A stretch of DNA of 31,028 bases, from IMG/VR virus record IMGVR_UViG_3300034166_001631, positions 1 through 31,028 of that record; one strand, 5' to 3'. The DNA comes from a virus. The notes below the pieces were generated by a model. It searched no databases. It saw nothing but the letters and a program-made list of their open reading frames with translations, and was not told where the DNA came from. The first letter of the stretch is position 1. Each line of letters begins with the position of its first letter. The position numbers and the translations under genes were made by a program. Positions 6,933 to 14,163 of this stretch are shown here, in pieces.

Positions 6933-8488
6933 TGGACTGGGACGACGAGGCCTGGGCTGAGTACGACGCTCAGCTCCGCACTCAGACCTCCTGCTACAGC
7001 TGGCCTCGGACGGGTCCCGCCGGGCTGCACATCCCCCGGAAGCAGCCGGTTCTTCGCCCCCTACTGCAATACGCCCCCCGGCGGGGGCTCTTCACCCAGG
7101 CCCAAACGGTTCAGCCATGGGACCAGCTCCCGAAGCGCTGGCCCGACTTCGCCGCCCGCACCACCATCGCCTCGCAGGGCAAGTACCTGCCGTTCAAGGC
7201 CTGGGACTACCAGCTGGAGCTGATCCGCACGATCCGGGCCCACCAGAACACCTACGTCAACAAGGCCCGCCAGACCGGTGTTTCCGAGACGATCATCTCC
7301 TACATGCTTCAGCAGGCCATCCAACGGCCGGCGTGGGTCGGGATCATCTTCAGCAAGACCGGGGAGGACGCAAGCGAGCTGGCGGCACGGATCAAGGGCC
7401 AGGCCGCCTCCCTGGGCTCCGCCTGCCCTCCCCTGCCGAAGGACAGCGCCCGGAAGCTGGTCTTTCAGGGCCGCGGCAGCCTGCACTTCCTACCTCCCAC
7501 CGAGCGCGCCGCCCGAGGCATCCCCAGCGCCTCCATGGTGCTCTTCGATGAGGGCGCCTTCATCGAGAAGCTCGCCGGCATCGAGACCGGTGCCATGCCC
7601 ACCCTTTCCCTGCTGGGGGCCCGGGCCAGGGCCGTGTGGGTCTCCACCCCCAACGGCCGCAGCGGCCGGTTCTACGAGCACTGGGCTACCGACCACGGCG
7701 AGGTGCAGGTTGGCGATGCGTTCGTCAACGACATCCCCACCCTGCGCTGCAGCCCCGATGGCCAGTTCGCCAAGGTCGCCATCCACTGGAGCCAGCACCC
7801 GATCTATTCGCTGGATCCGGACTATCCAGAGAACACCCGCCGCAAGTTTCAGCTCACCCAGCAGCGCTACCGGCAGGAGTTTGAGCTCGACTTCGCCGCC
7901 ACTGACGCTGAGGTCTACCCCCACGACCTGATCGAGGCGGCCGAGGCCATCGGCGGCCTGCAGCTGGCCACCAGGGGCCACAGCTACGTGATCGGGATCG
8001 ACCCCAACGGCTCCGGAGACGACGAATGGGTCACCACCGTGCTCGACATCACCTCCAACCCCTGGCAGGTGGTGGCCCGTTTCAACGACGCCCGGCGCAG
8101 CCGCGACTACGGCCTGCAGCGCACCGCCCGACTGATCGACGAGTACAGCCCCGAGATGGTGGCGATCGAGAACAACGGCGTCGGGGCCAACGTGGGGGAG
8201 GCCCTGTCGATCCTCCGGCCTGGGGTGCCGATTGAGGAGTTCGCCACCTCCAAGCCCTCGAAAATCCGCATGACCGACCGGGTCCTGTTGTTGTTGGAGC
8301 AAGGCGAGCTGGGAATCCCGCCAGACGACATCTACGGCAAGCAGATGCGCACCTTCCGCCAGGGGGCCGACGGCAATCGCGAGGCCGCAGCCGGCTCCCA
8401 CGACGACGCAGTGATGAGCCTGGCTGCAGCTTGTGAAGCCGGCGCCCGGACTCGACCGATGATGGCCGAATGGGTCAAGATGGTGTGA
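6932..8488 (+). CDS. terL: Terminase large subunit (ATPase and nuclease)
   Basis: The protein has 518 residues. It is the DNA-packaging motor, which pumps phage DNA into proheads and cuts it. The ATPase domain has a Walker-A-like KARQTGVSE (111-119), a Walker B MVLFDEG with D206/E207, and a coupling motif near VSTPNGRSGRF. The RNase-H-like nuclease has three acidic motifs: GIDPNGSGDD (D357), MVAIENNG (E413) and SHDDAVMS (D491/D492). All key residues are present, so it looks functional. It starts one base inside the preceding gene and is followed by small coupled genes rather than the portal, which lies 5.7 kb downstream, an unusual separation. Confidence 0.95.
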   Translation: MDWDDEAWAEYDAQLRTQTSCYSWPRTGPAGLHIPRKQPVLRPLLQYAPRRGLFTQAQTVQPWDQLPKRWPDFAARTTIASQGKYLPFKAWDYQLELIRTIRAHQNTYVNKARQTGVSETIISYMLQQAIQRPAWVGIIFSKTGEDASELAARIKGQAASLGSACPPLPKDSARKLVFQGRGSLHFLPPTERAARGIPSASMVLFDEGAFIEKLAGIETGAMPTLSLLGARARAVWVSTPNGRSGRFYEHWATDHGEVQVGDAFVNDIPTLRCSPDGQFAKVAIHWSQHPIYSLDPDYPENTRRKFQLTQQRYRQEFELDFAATDAEVYPHDLIEAAEAIGGLQLATRGHSYVIGIDPNGSGDDEWVTTVLDITSNPWQVVARFNDARRSRDYGLQRTARLIDEYSPEMVAIENNGVGANVGEALSILRPGVPIEEFATSKPSKIRMTDRVLLLLEQGELGIPPDDIYGKQMRTFRQGADGNREAAAGSHDDAVMSLAAACEAGARTRPMMAEWVKMV

Positions 8489-8712
8489 ACCCAGAACATC
8501 AGTACCCAATGATGCCACTCTTCCGCCCCACAGACTGCGCGGCAGTCGGCGGCCCCACGATCAGCCGTGTTCAAGGCTGCATCAACGACGAGATGAAGGA
8601 GTGCGTCGTCTGCGGTGATGCCGTGGTGCACGACATGACCGAACACCCCTTGTTCGGTTTCGCTTGCTCCTGCCCCTATGGGCCATCGAAAGAGGAGGGG
8701 CGCGAGCCATGA
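8485..8712 (+). CDS. Small cysteine-containing protein
   Basis: The protein has 75 residues. The GTG start overlaps the terminase stop (GTGA). ATG 8470 or 8509 are alternatives. A CVVCGD pair and a later CSCP pair, about 23 residues apart, could make one zinc site, with two histidines (VVHDMTEH) between them. The stop overlaps the next start (ATGA). Function unknown. Confidence 0.5.
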   Translation: MNPEHQYPMMPLFRPTDCAAVGGPTISRVQGCINDEMKECVVCGDAVVHDMTEHPLFGFACSCPYGPSKEEGREP

Positions 8713-8969
8713 CCGTCATCGTCGACGCGCCGAACTGCGGCACCGCCAGCAACAACCACTGGAAGGTCACGCGGCTGGATGAGCCCGGCCGGATCCCCGG
8801 CCTGATCCGGTTCCACATGCAGACCCGCACCGCCACCCGCCTCGATCAGGTTGCGCAGTGGCTGCCCGAAGGCCGGTGGGCTGCGGGCCGCTGGAGGCCC
8901 GATCCGCCCAGCGTGCCGAAGTGGCTGATTGCCAGGGTTGAGGACGCCCTGCGGCAAGCGCAGCGATGA
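8709..8969 (+). CDS. Hypothetical small protein
   Basis: The protein has 86 residues. ATG 8709 has a good site, GAGGAGG at 8692-8698, and overlaps the preceding stop. The first half is beta-like, the second carries several Trp and Arg residues (WLPEGRWAAGRWRPD) and ends in a helix (KWLIARVEDALRQAQ). It is coupled to the ASCH-like gene downstream. No family is recognised. Confidence 0.55.
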   Translation: MTVIVDAPNCGTASNNHWKVTRLDEPGRIPGLIRFHMQTRTATRLDQVAQWLPEGRWAAGRWRPDPPSVPKWLIARVEDALRQAQR

Positions 8970-9649
8970 AAGAACGACCGATCCTGTTCTCGGCGCCAAT
9001 GGTCCGGGCCATCCTGAGCGGCAGCAAAACCCAGACAAGGCGGGTGGTAAAACCGCAGCCAGCTGGCAGCTTTTTGGGGCTGATAGAGAGGCCAATCCGA
9101 AGCAGCAAAGACCCGCCTGTGCTTCGAGCGTGGTTCCAAGCCGGCGCAAAGGAGCAAAGCTCGAGGGAGATCACCTGCCCCTACGGATCCCCAGGGGACA
9201 GGCTCTGGGTGCGGGAGACGTGGGCCGTTCAGCATGAATACGATGCTGCTGCCCCTTCAGAAATTGGCGCCAGCGCTCGGTGGCACTACGCAGCCACCGA
9301 AGATCTGGGCGGGCTTCGCAAGCGGTCATCGATCTTCCTGCCTCGGCGTGGGAGCCGGATCCTGCTGGAAATCACCGACGTTCGAGTGCAGCGCCTGCAG
9401 GAGATCAGCGAGGACAACGCCAGGTCCGAGGGCCTTTCCACGGTCACAAAGGACGGATCCCTCTGGAAGTGGGGCATCCCAGACGCCGATGGCCTGCCGG
9501 GGACGGATGACGATGGCTGCCCCTGGCGCGACTGGGAGGGCCGCCCGGGGGATGCCTTCCGCCGCCTCTGGGAGTCCATAAACGGTTCCGGAACCTGGGA
9601 TCTCAACCCGTGGGTGTGGGCGGTCAGCTTCAGGAGGCTGCAGCCATGA
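8966..9649 (+). CDS. ASCH-like phage protein
   Basis: The protein has 227 residues. The start MKERPILFSAPMVRAILSG followed by SKTQTRRVVKPQ is the hallmark beginning of phage ASCH/PUA-like proteins, and YGSPGDRLWVRETW followed later by LLEITDVRVQRLQEIS fits the rest of the fold. Proteins of this group are thought to bind RNA or modified nucleosides, and the phage role is not known. The C-terminus (DLNPWVWAVSFRRLQ) is the usual final strand. ATGA overlaps join it to both neighbours. Confidence 0.75.
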   Translation: MKERPILFSAPMVRAILSGSKTQTRRVVKPQPAGSFLGLIERPIRSSKDPPVLRAWFQAGAKEQSSREITCPYGSPGDRLWVRETWAVQHEYDAAAPSEIGASARWHYAATEDLGGLRKRSSIFLPRRGSRILLEITDVRVQRLQEISEDNARSEGLSTVTKDGSLWKWGIPDADGLPGTDDDGCPWRDWEGRPGDAFRRLWESINGSGTWDLNPWVWAVSFRRLQP

Positions 9650-9867
9650 CCCTTCCCAACTTCGACCACGCCGAGGAAGGCGATCGCGAGTAGGCCTTTG
9701 CCGGTGGCTGCTGGCGGGAGTGGATCCCCTGCGGCCCTGGCGGGGACTGGGTCCCGTCAGCACCACCGCCGGCCACCGCCCGCCGCTTCAACTACAGAGC
9801 ATGGGTTCTTGGCCATGTCAACAAGATCAGGGCTGCCCAGGGGCGGTCGCCAGTTGCAACCCGCTGA
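9646..9867 (+). pseudogene. Small reading frame interrupted by an in-frame amber codon
   Basis: An ATG overlapping the previous stop (ATGA) opens a frame that meets TAG at 9691-9693 after 15 codons. The same frame then stays open for 57 codons to TGA at 9865-9867 and encodes a protein-like sequence (GGCWREWIPCGPGGDWVP, FNYRAWVLGHVNKIRAAQGR). No ATG, GTG or TTG lies in frame after the TAG, so the distal part cannot be started on its own. Either a sense codon (for example CAG) mutated to TAG, or the amber is read through. Confidence 0.5.
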
Positions 9868-9960
9868 CCCATGACGGCGAGAACTGTCAGGCCCGCTACT
9901 TGTGCGTTACAGTATGGGCATTGGGGGATTCGCCCCAGCCCGTCCCATCGCTCCCCAGCA

Positions 9961-10260
9961 ATGACCACCCCCACCCCCGACATCGAAGTTCTTTGTTCTC
10001 GCTATTGCAACAAAGCAACGTTTTGTGGCCTAACCGAAAAAGGCAAAAAAGCAATCAAGGAGGCCAAGTCAGTGTTTGATTTTGTTTTATACGTTGGCCC
10101 TAGTTCGAGATATGGTTTAACCCCGCACGATATTGTTGTTGGCAAGCATTACGAAGCTGAGATTTGGAACTGGCTTCAAGCCAGAGCTTGCGTAAGAGGG
10201 CCACAGCTTGAGTATTGCTACGACGAAGACGGCAAGCCTCTTACGGCCTTTGCCACCTGA
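9961..10260 (+). CDS. Hypothetical protein, AT-richer than its neighbours
   Basis: The protein has 99 residues. ATG 9961 is preferred over the upstream ATG 9871, whose extra 30 residues look non-coding. The region 9980-10190 is clearly lower in GC than its surroundings, suggesting a separate origin. An N-terminal C-x3-C-x5-C cluster (residues 12-22) and a conserved-looking core (VFDFVLYVGPSSRYGLTPHD) are seen. The leader TCCCATCGCTCCCCAGC recurs nearly unchanged upstream of the gene at 10328. No family is recognised. Confidence 0.55.
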   Translation: MTTPTPDIEVLCSRYCNKATFCGLTEKGKKAIKEAKSVFDFVLYVGPSSRYGLTPHDIVVGKHYEAEIWNWLQARACVRGPQLEYCYDEDGKPLTAFAT

Positions 10261-10327
10261 CCCTTACGGCCCGCCTAAGCCCACCAGGCACCCTTCCCAC
10301 CGCTCCCCAGCCATCCCGTTGCCTCTG

Positions 10328-10540
10328 ATGCCTGACCCCACCAACCCCGCCATAACAACCGAATACGGCTACATCCGCTGGCGCAGCACCCTGACCGGCA
10401 AAGAAGGCGGAGGCAATGTGCCTGTTGCCAATCCTTCTAACGAAGTAGCACTGAAGAATGCTCAGTATCCTGAATTAAATCACTGGTCTGTGCCTGTGGC
10501 GGTCTGCTTGCCCCCCATGCGGGAGATTGTCGATGCCTGA
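10328..10540 (+). CDS. Hypothetical small protein, first of three with identical starts
   Basis: The protein has 70 residues and begins MPDPTNPAITTEYGYIRWRS. The sequence ATGCCTGACCCCA also starts the next two genes. Its own last eight bases are the start of the second gene (ATGCCTGA). The composition is polar with a beta-like core. There is no clear ribosome-binding site. Function unknown. Confidence 0.5.
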   Translation: MPDPTNPAITTEYGYIRWRSTLTGKEGGGNVPVANPSNEVALKNAQYPELNHWSVPVAVCLPPMREIVDA

Positions 10541-10706
10541 CCCCATCAGTGCTGAACTGAAAACGGCTCTGAATGCCGCCCACTTTGCTTTATTGGAAGC
10601 CGCAGATCACATCCGAAGGCGTGAAAGCTGGAGCCCTGCTTACCGCCGCGCATCGAATGCCAGTGATGTTGCACAGCAAGCTCTAATCAAGCAGGCCAAT
10701 GCCTGA
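10533..10706 (+). CDS. Hypothetical small helical protein, second of three with identical starts
   Basis: The protein has 57 residues (MPDPISAELKTALNAAHFAL...). It is helical, Ala-rich and basic in the middle (DHIRRRESWSPAYRRASNA). It overlaps the previous gene by eight bases and the next by eight bases, both through ATGCCTGA. The overlaps on both sides argue that this short frame is translated. Confidence 0.5.
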   Translation: MPDPISAELKTALNAAHFALLEAADHIRRRESWSPAYRRASNASDVAQQALIKQANA

Positions 10707-10908
10707 CCCCACCAAATGGGCCCGTTACCGAGCCCGGCTGGTCGGCAACCTTCCCCCGGTGCCGCTGTGCCCCACGTGCGGCCGAAAGATCCGTGGTGCG
10801 GGCCGTGATGGCCTCTGCTCCCGTTGCTGGGCTGTCACGCCAGCCGGCCGGGAAGACCTCAGGCAGCGAGTTGCTCGCTCTCGTCGGCGAGCTGCAGGGG
10901 CGAGCTGA
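10699..10908 (+). CDS. Small zinc-ribbon protein, third of three with identical starts
   Basis: The protein has 69 residues. Two pairs, CPTCGRK and CSRCW, spaced as in a zinc ribbon (C-x2-C, about 14 residues, C-x2-C), are followed by a basic tail (RQRVARSRRRAAG). It probably binds nucleic acid. Its first 17 bases match those of the gene at 10328. It ends 50 bases inside the convergent minus-strand gene. Confidence 0.6.
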   Translation: MPDPTKWARYRARLVGNLPPVPLCPTCGRKIRGAGRDGLCSRCWAVTPAGREDLRQRVARSRRRAAGAS

Positions 10909-11341
10909 CCAGTTTCCATCGCTTTGCCAGCAGCGGCCGGTGGCCAGCTAGAAAGTTGCGCACCGTGTTGAACGGGATCCCCTTGGCTGAAGCGAAGGCC
11001 CGCTCCTGGCCGACGATGATCTCCTGCGCCCGCCCACCCACTTGATCCCTCAGCCGCCACCTGGGCGCCTCGAGGTCGTTGGGCTGGTCATCGGCGGAGC
11101 GCTTCACCCACCAGATCCAGGTGCCCCCCCCGTTGCCCTGGGTCACCCGCCGCAGCAGGCCCAGGGCCGCCAGCTTCAAGATGTTGCGGTTCAAGCTGTC
11201 TCGATCGGTGCCCAGCTGCTCCGCCAGATCGCTCAGGCTGCACCACCACCCTGGCACCAGCTGCTCGATCTGCACCAGCGTGATCACCAGCTCGGCGCGC
11301 AGCTCGCGCCGCAGCTGCGCCAGGTAGGCGGGCTGGATCAC
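10859..11341 (-). CDS. Winged-helix DNA-binding protein
   Basis: The protein has 160 residues from a GTG that overlaps the methyltransferase stop (GTGA). A MarR/ArsR-like winged helix is visible at about residues 10-70: VITLVQIEQLVPGWWCSLSD, then LAEQLGTDRDSLNRNILKLA for the recognition region, and ALGLLRRV with TWIWWVK as wing. The C-terminal part has a second short HTH-like segment (AFASAKGIPFNTVRNFLAG). It is made with the methyltransferase and may control it or the phage. Confidence 0.65.
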   Translation of the reverse strand: MIQPAYLAQLRRELRAELVITLVQIEQLVPGWWCSLSDLAEQLGTDRDSLNRNILKLAALGLLRRVTQGNGGGTWIWWVKRSADDQPNDLEAPRWRLRDQVGGRAQEIIVGQERAFASAKGIPFNTVRNFLAGHRPLLAKRWKLVSSPLQLADESEQLAA

Positions 11342-12531
11342 AGAATCAGCCCCAGCTGTGCACCGTTGATCCGGTGCTCGGCCATGGTGAAGTAGACCGG
11401 ATCCCGCTCGATGCCGATGCCCTGGAATCCCTCGGCAAGAGCGGCCTTGATGGTGGTGCCGCTGCCCATAAACGGATCCAGCACAACGCCACCCGGTGGG
11501 GTGACCAGCCGGCAGAGGTAGGCCATCAGGTCCAGCGGCTTGACTGTGGGATGGGTCACGCCCTGACGCTCTGAGCTGTCGGCCTTCGGGCAGTAAAAAA
11601 AACGGGCGGCGCTGCCGGTGTCTTGGCCGCGTGGGGCATGGCACTGCTGTTGGCCCTCTGCGCCGTGGTAGCCCATGCCGCCCCTTCGAGTTGGATTGGC
11701 TCCGCTGGTGGTCTGCGGGAACAACCCCACCACTTCGCCTTCACCCGAATGGATCAGGTTGGCGGGCCAGCGGCCAGCAGTGGTCTGCTCACCGCTTGAA
11801 GTGGCCCCCGTACTTTGTCCGCTCATTGCCGTTGCAGACACTACGGTTTCAGTCCGCACCATCACGGGCCGCGCTTCCGCGCCCACCCTGCACCCATCCA
11901 CATTGAGCGCCCCGGTGCCGTGCTCCAGCACGTTCGCGGCCACGGTGCCGGTCAGCGGCTTGCGGGCCATGGTGATCGGCTCTAGGGCGGGCTTTAACGC
12001 GGTGCCCCAGCCGGACCACTGCTGGGCCTCGGGGGTCGCGGGGGCGGTGATGGGGATAGTGGCACCGATCACGGGGACAGGGCTGATTGCCTCATCTCCA
12101 GTGCGGCCATTTCTCGCGAGATCCCGTGTCACTTCTCTGCTCCCCACCACCTCCCTTTCAGCCCCTGCCGCCTTATCAATCGCCTTTGACACGTCCAGCG
12201 ACTTCGGGAACCCCGACCCGTAGACCCAGGCGATCATGTCCCGGATCTCAAAACCCGCATCCTCAATCCGTACCGCCATCCGGTGCTGGGTGCGGGTGCC
12301 GGCAAAGGCCAGCAGATGCCCGCCAGGCTTGAGCACCCGGAGGCACTCGGCCCAGATCGCCACGCTGGGCACGTCGTAATCCCACCGCTTGCCCATGAAG
12401 GCCAGGCCATAGGGCGGATCTGTCACCACCGCATCCACGCTGCAATCAGGCATGGTGCGCAGCACGTCGAGGCAGTCCCCCATTAGCAGCCGGCAACCGG
12501 TCAAGACCACCGGCACCACCAGGGCAAACAA
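11338..12531 (-). CDS. DNA (N4-cytosine or N6-adenine) methyltransferase
   Basis: The protein has 397 residues. The catalytic motif IV TDPPYG is at 37-42, and the SAM-binding motif I region DPFMGSGTT at 352-360 near the C-terminus, so the order is catalytic motif first (beta class). The LKPGGHLLAF and TVKPLDLM segments are also typical. The middle 200 residues hold the target recognition part. The start may be later (GTG 12507 next to the upstream stop), since the first 16 residues precede the usual MGDCLDVL beginning. No restriction enzyme is seen nearby, so it is an orphan phage methyltransferase, likely protecting DNA or altering expression. Confidence 0.88.
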   Translation of the reverse strand: MFALVVPVVLTGCRLLMGDCLDVLRTMPDCSVDAVVTDPPYGLAFMGKRWDYDVPSVAIWAECLRVLKPGGHLLAFAGTRTQHRMAVRIEDAGFEIRDMIAWVYGSGFPKSLDVSKAIDKAAGAEREVVGSREVTRDLARNGRTGDEAISPVPVIGATIPITAPATPEAQQWSGWGTALKPALEPITMARKPLTGTVAANVLEHGTGALNVDGCRVGAEARPVMVRTETVVSATAMSGQSTGATSSGEQTTAGRWPANLIHSGEGEVVGLFPQTTSGANPTRRGGMGYHGAEGQQQCHAPRGQDTGSAARFFYCPKADSSERQGVTHPTVKPLDLMAYLCRLVTPPGGVVLDPFMGSGTTIKAALAEGFQGIGIERDPVYFTMAEHRINGAQLGLIL

Positions 12532-12797
12532 CGCCGCCAGGCGCGCCTGGCCTGCCCCTCCTCGCTGCGCCCTCCTGCTGGACCCAGAGCGGCTTCCACC
12601 TCCAGCTCCATGATTCGCCGGTGGGCTTTCTCCACGGTCCGTTCAAGAATTGCCTGTTCTCGGGCCAGCAGCAGTGCCTGGTGCAGCACGGCCTCAGGAT
12701 TGCGCCTGAACGTTCTTCGCACCATCAGTTCCTGCACCTTGAGCCGAAACTCAACCTCCTCGGAGAGCTCCGGCACCCTCCAGTCGCCCCAGCCCAT
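12501..12797 (-). CDS. Hypothetical coiled-coil protein
   Basis: The protein has 98 residues. The ATG overlaps the stop of the LexA-like gene by one base. A long charged helix (EFRLKVQELMVRRTFRRNPE, then ALLLAREQAILERTVEKAHR and RIMELEVEAAL) suggests oligomerisation. The end is rich in Trp and Arg and overlaps the methyltransferase start. No family is recognised. Confidence 0.55.
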   Translation of the reverse strand: MGWGDWRVPELSEEVEFRLKVQELMVRRTFRRNPEAVLHQALLLAREQAILERTVEKAHRRIMELEVEAALGPAGGRSEEGQARRAWRRCLPWWCRWS

Positions 12798-13084
12798 CAA
12801 CCGCCCCTCCGCCGCTTCGGCCGGGGCCACAGCACCCGCACCGACCGCGGCACTCCATCGCGCACATCAATGGCTCCGGCTGCCTGGAGGTGCTTGAAAT
12901 GGGCCTGGATTGTGCTGGTGCTGGCCAGCTGCCGCACCACCATCACGTCGCGAAAGCTCGGCGGGATGCCGTGCTGATCGATGTACTGCCTAACGGCGTT
13001 CAGCGTGAGCTGCTGAGATTCGCTCAGCCCGCGCTCGGTCTTGATCTCGCCTGCAGGGCTAGGGCCGTTGGCCGTTTCCGCCAT
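12797..13084 (-). CDS. LexA-type winged HTH DNA-binding protein
   Basis: The protein has 95 residues. Residues about 20-85 match the LexA DNA-binding domain: LSESQQLTLNAVRQYIDQHG, IPPSFRDVMVV as helix 2, and STIQAHFKHLQAAGAI as recognition helix and wing. There is no autoprotease domain, so it cannot self-cleave as LexA does. It may compete for operators or regulate the minus-strand operon. A three-codon ORF with a good ribosome-binding site lies just upstream (see 13089). Confidence 0.7.
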   Translation of the reverse strand: MAETANGPSPAGEIKTERGLSESQQLTLNAVRQYIDQHGIPPSFRDVMVVRQLASTSTIQAHFKHLQAAGAIDVRDGVPRSVRVLWPRPKRRRGG

Positions 13085-13088
13085 GGAT

Positions 13089-13106
13089 TCACAACATCGT
13101 TACTCC
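13089..13106 (-). promoter_or_regulatory. Minimal ORF (ATG-TTG-TGA) with its own ribosome-binding site before the LexA-like gene
   Basis: On the minus strand GGAG (13106-13103) stands five bases before ATG (13097), which is followed by one codon and TGA (13091-13089). The LexA-like ATG (13084) follows four bases later in another frame and is itself too far from the GGAG (18 bases). Ribosomes would load at the minimal ORF and restart, a possible control point. Confidence 0.35.
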
Positions 13107-13139
13107 AGGATGAACTTACTCCCAACTAGCGCACCAGTG

Positions 13140-14126
13140 CTACGCGGCCAGCGGAAACAGGAGCAGCTGTTGCTCGATCTCTATCTCGGTTACCAGCAGC
13201 TCCACCTGGCCCCCGCCGTGCTGGTGATCGGCGGCCATCAGGTGCTGCGCCATCGCCAGCGCTCGCTCCCACAGCCGTTCGGCGGCCAACCGGGTGATCC
13301 CCATCGCCAGGCCGGCCTCCTGGCAGGTGTGCCCGGCCAGCCGGCGCTCCATGATCTCCCGCAGATCGGGCCAGGGTTCAAGCGCCTCCAGCACTTCGGC
13401 ACGCTCTGTGGTCGTGGTGTCCGCTGTTGTCGTTGGATCCGCCACGGTGGTGATATAGGCATCACCCTCGCCATCGTTCATCAGGGAATCGAGCGAAACC
13501 ACCTGCCGCACAGCGGCCGCCTGCCGCAGGATCCGCAGGTCAGCAGCGCTGATCTGCATCCCCTCCATTGCCTCCTGATCCGTCGGTGAGCGGCCCTCAC
13601 GGGCTGTGAAGGCCTCCACCCATTGCCGCAGCTGGTGCATCTTCGATGCCCGCTTCACTGGGAGTCGAATCGATCCGGAGGTGTGCACCAGCCGGGTCAT
13701 CGACTGCCGGATCCACGGAACCGCATAGGTCGCGAAAGTGTTGCCCAGCGAGGGGTCGAATTTCTCCGCCGCCCTGGTGAGCCCGATCGCACCCTCCTGG
13801 ATCAGGTCCTGCGGCTCCAGGGCCACCACCGAGGACACCGAGAACGAGCGGGCCTGTGTTGCCACCAGCAGCATGTTGCGGGCCACCATCTGCTCACGTG
13901 CCCGCTTGCCGGCTCGCTGCACACCAGGCGGGGCCTTCTCTGGCGTCGGATCCCAGTCCAGCCACCTCCGGATGGCCCGACCCAGTAGCAGCTGCTCCTC
14001 CCTGGTGGGGATGGGCAGCCGCGCATACGCACCGAGCAGCGAATCGAGCGGGGAGCCCAACGGACTAGGGCTGATGTTCGGCCCCAGCCTATGGCGTGCA
14101 ACGTCGTTGGCCAGTGATATTGCCAA
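13140..14126 (-). CDS. Sigma-70 family RNA polymerase sigma factor
   Basis: The protein has 328 residues from TTG 14126, with an AAGGTAGG site nine bases upstream. Region 1.2 is seen at about 28-50 (LDSLLGAYARLPIPTREEQL). Region 2 runs from about 80-152, with LEPQDLIQEGAIGLTRAAEK and FDPSLGNTFATYAVPWIRQ for core binding and -10 melting. Region 3 follows (IRLPVK, then EGRSPTDQEAMEG), and region 4 at about 250-300 (LREIMERRLAG with a degenerate HTH). The layout matches group 2/3 cyanobacterial sigma factors. In this setting it probably redirects host RNA polymerase to phage promoters. It ends with TAG, rare in this window. Confidence 0.88.
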   Translation of the reverse strand: MAISLANDVARHRLGPNISPSPLGSPLDSLLGAYARLPIPTREEQLLLGRAIRRWLDWDPTPEKAPPGVQRAGKRAREQMVARNMLLVATQARSFSVSSVVALEPQDLIQEGAIGLTRAAEKFDPSLGNTFATYAVPWIRQSMTRLVHTSGSIRLPVKRASKMHQLRQWVEAFTAREGRSPTDQEAMEGMQISAADLRILRQAAAVRQVVSLDSLMNDGEGDAYITTVADPTTTADTTTTERAEVLEALEPWPDLREIMERRLAGHTCQEAGLAMGITRLAAERLWERALAMAQHLMAADHQHGGGQVELLVTEIEIEQQLLLFPLAA

Positions 14127-14163
14127 CTCGCCAGGCCTACCTTGGGCCTAAGCGCTAAGACCA

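Noticed and set aside
7490-8518. Minus-strand reading frame opposite the terminase
   Set aside because: The plus strand has all terminase motifs, and the antisense product is low complexity.
11338-12531. Complete restriction-modification system
   Set aside because: Only the methyltransferase is recognisable. Neighbouring genes encode DNA-binding or coiled-coil proteins without a visible nuclease motif.
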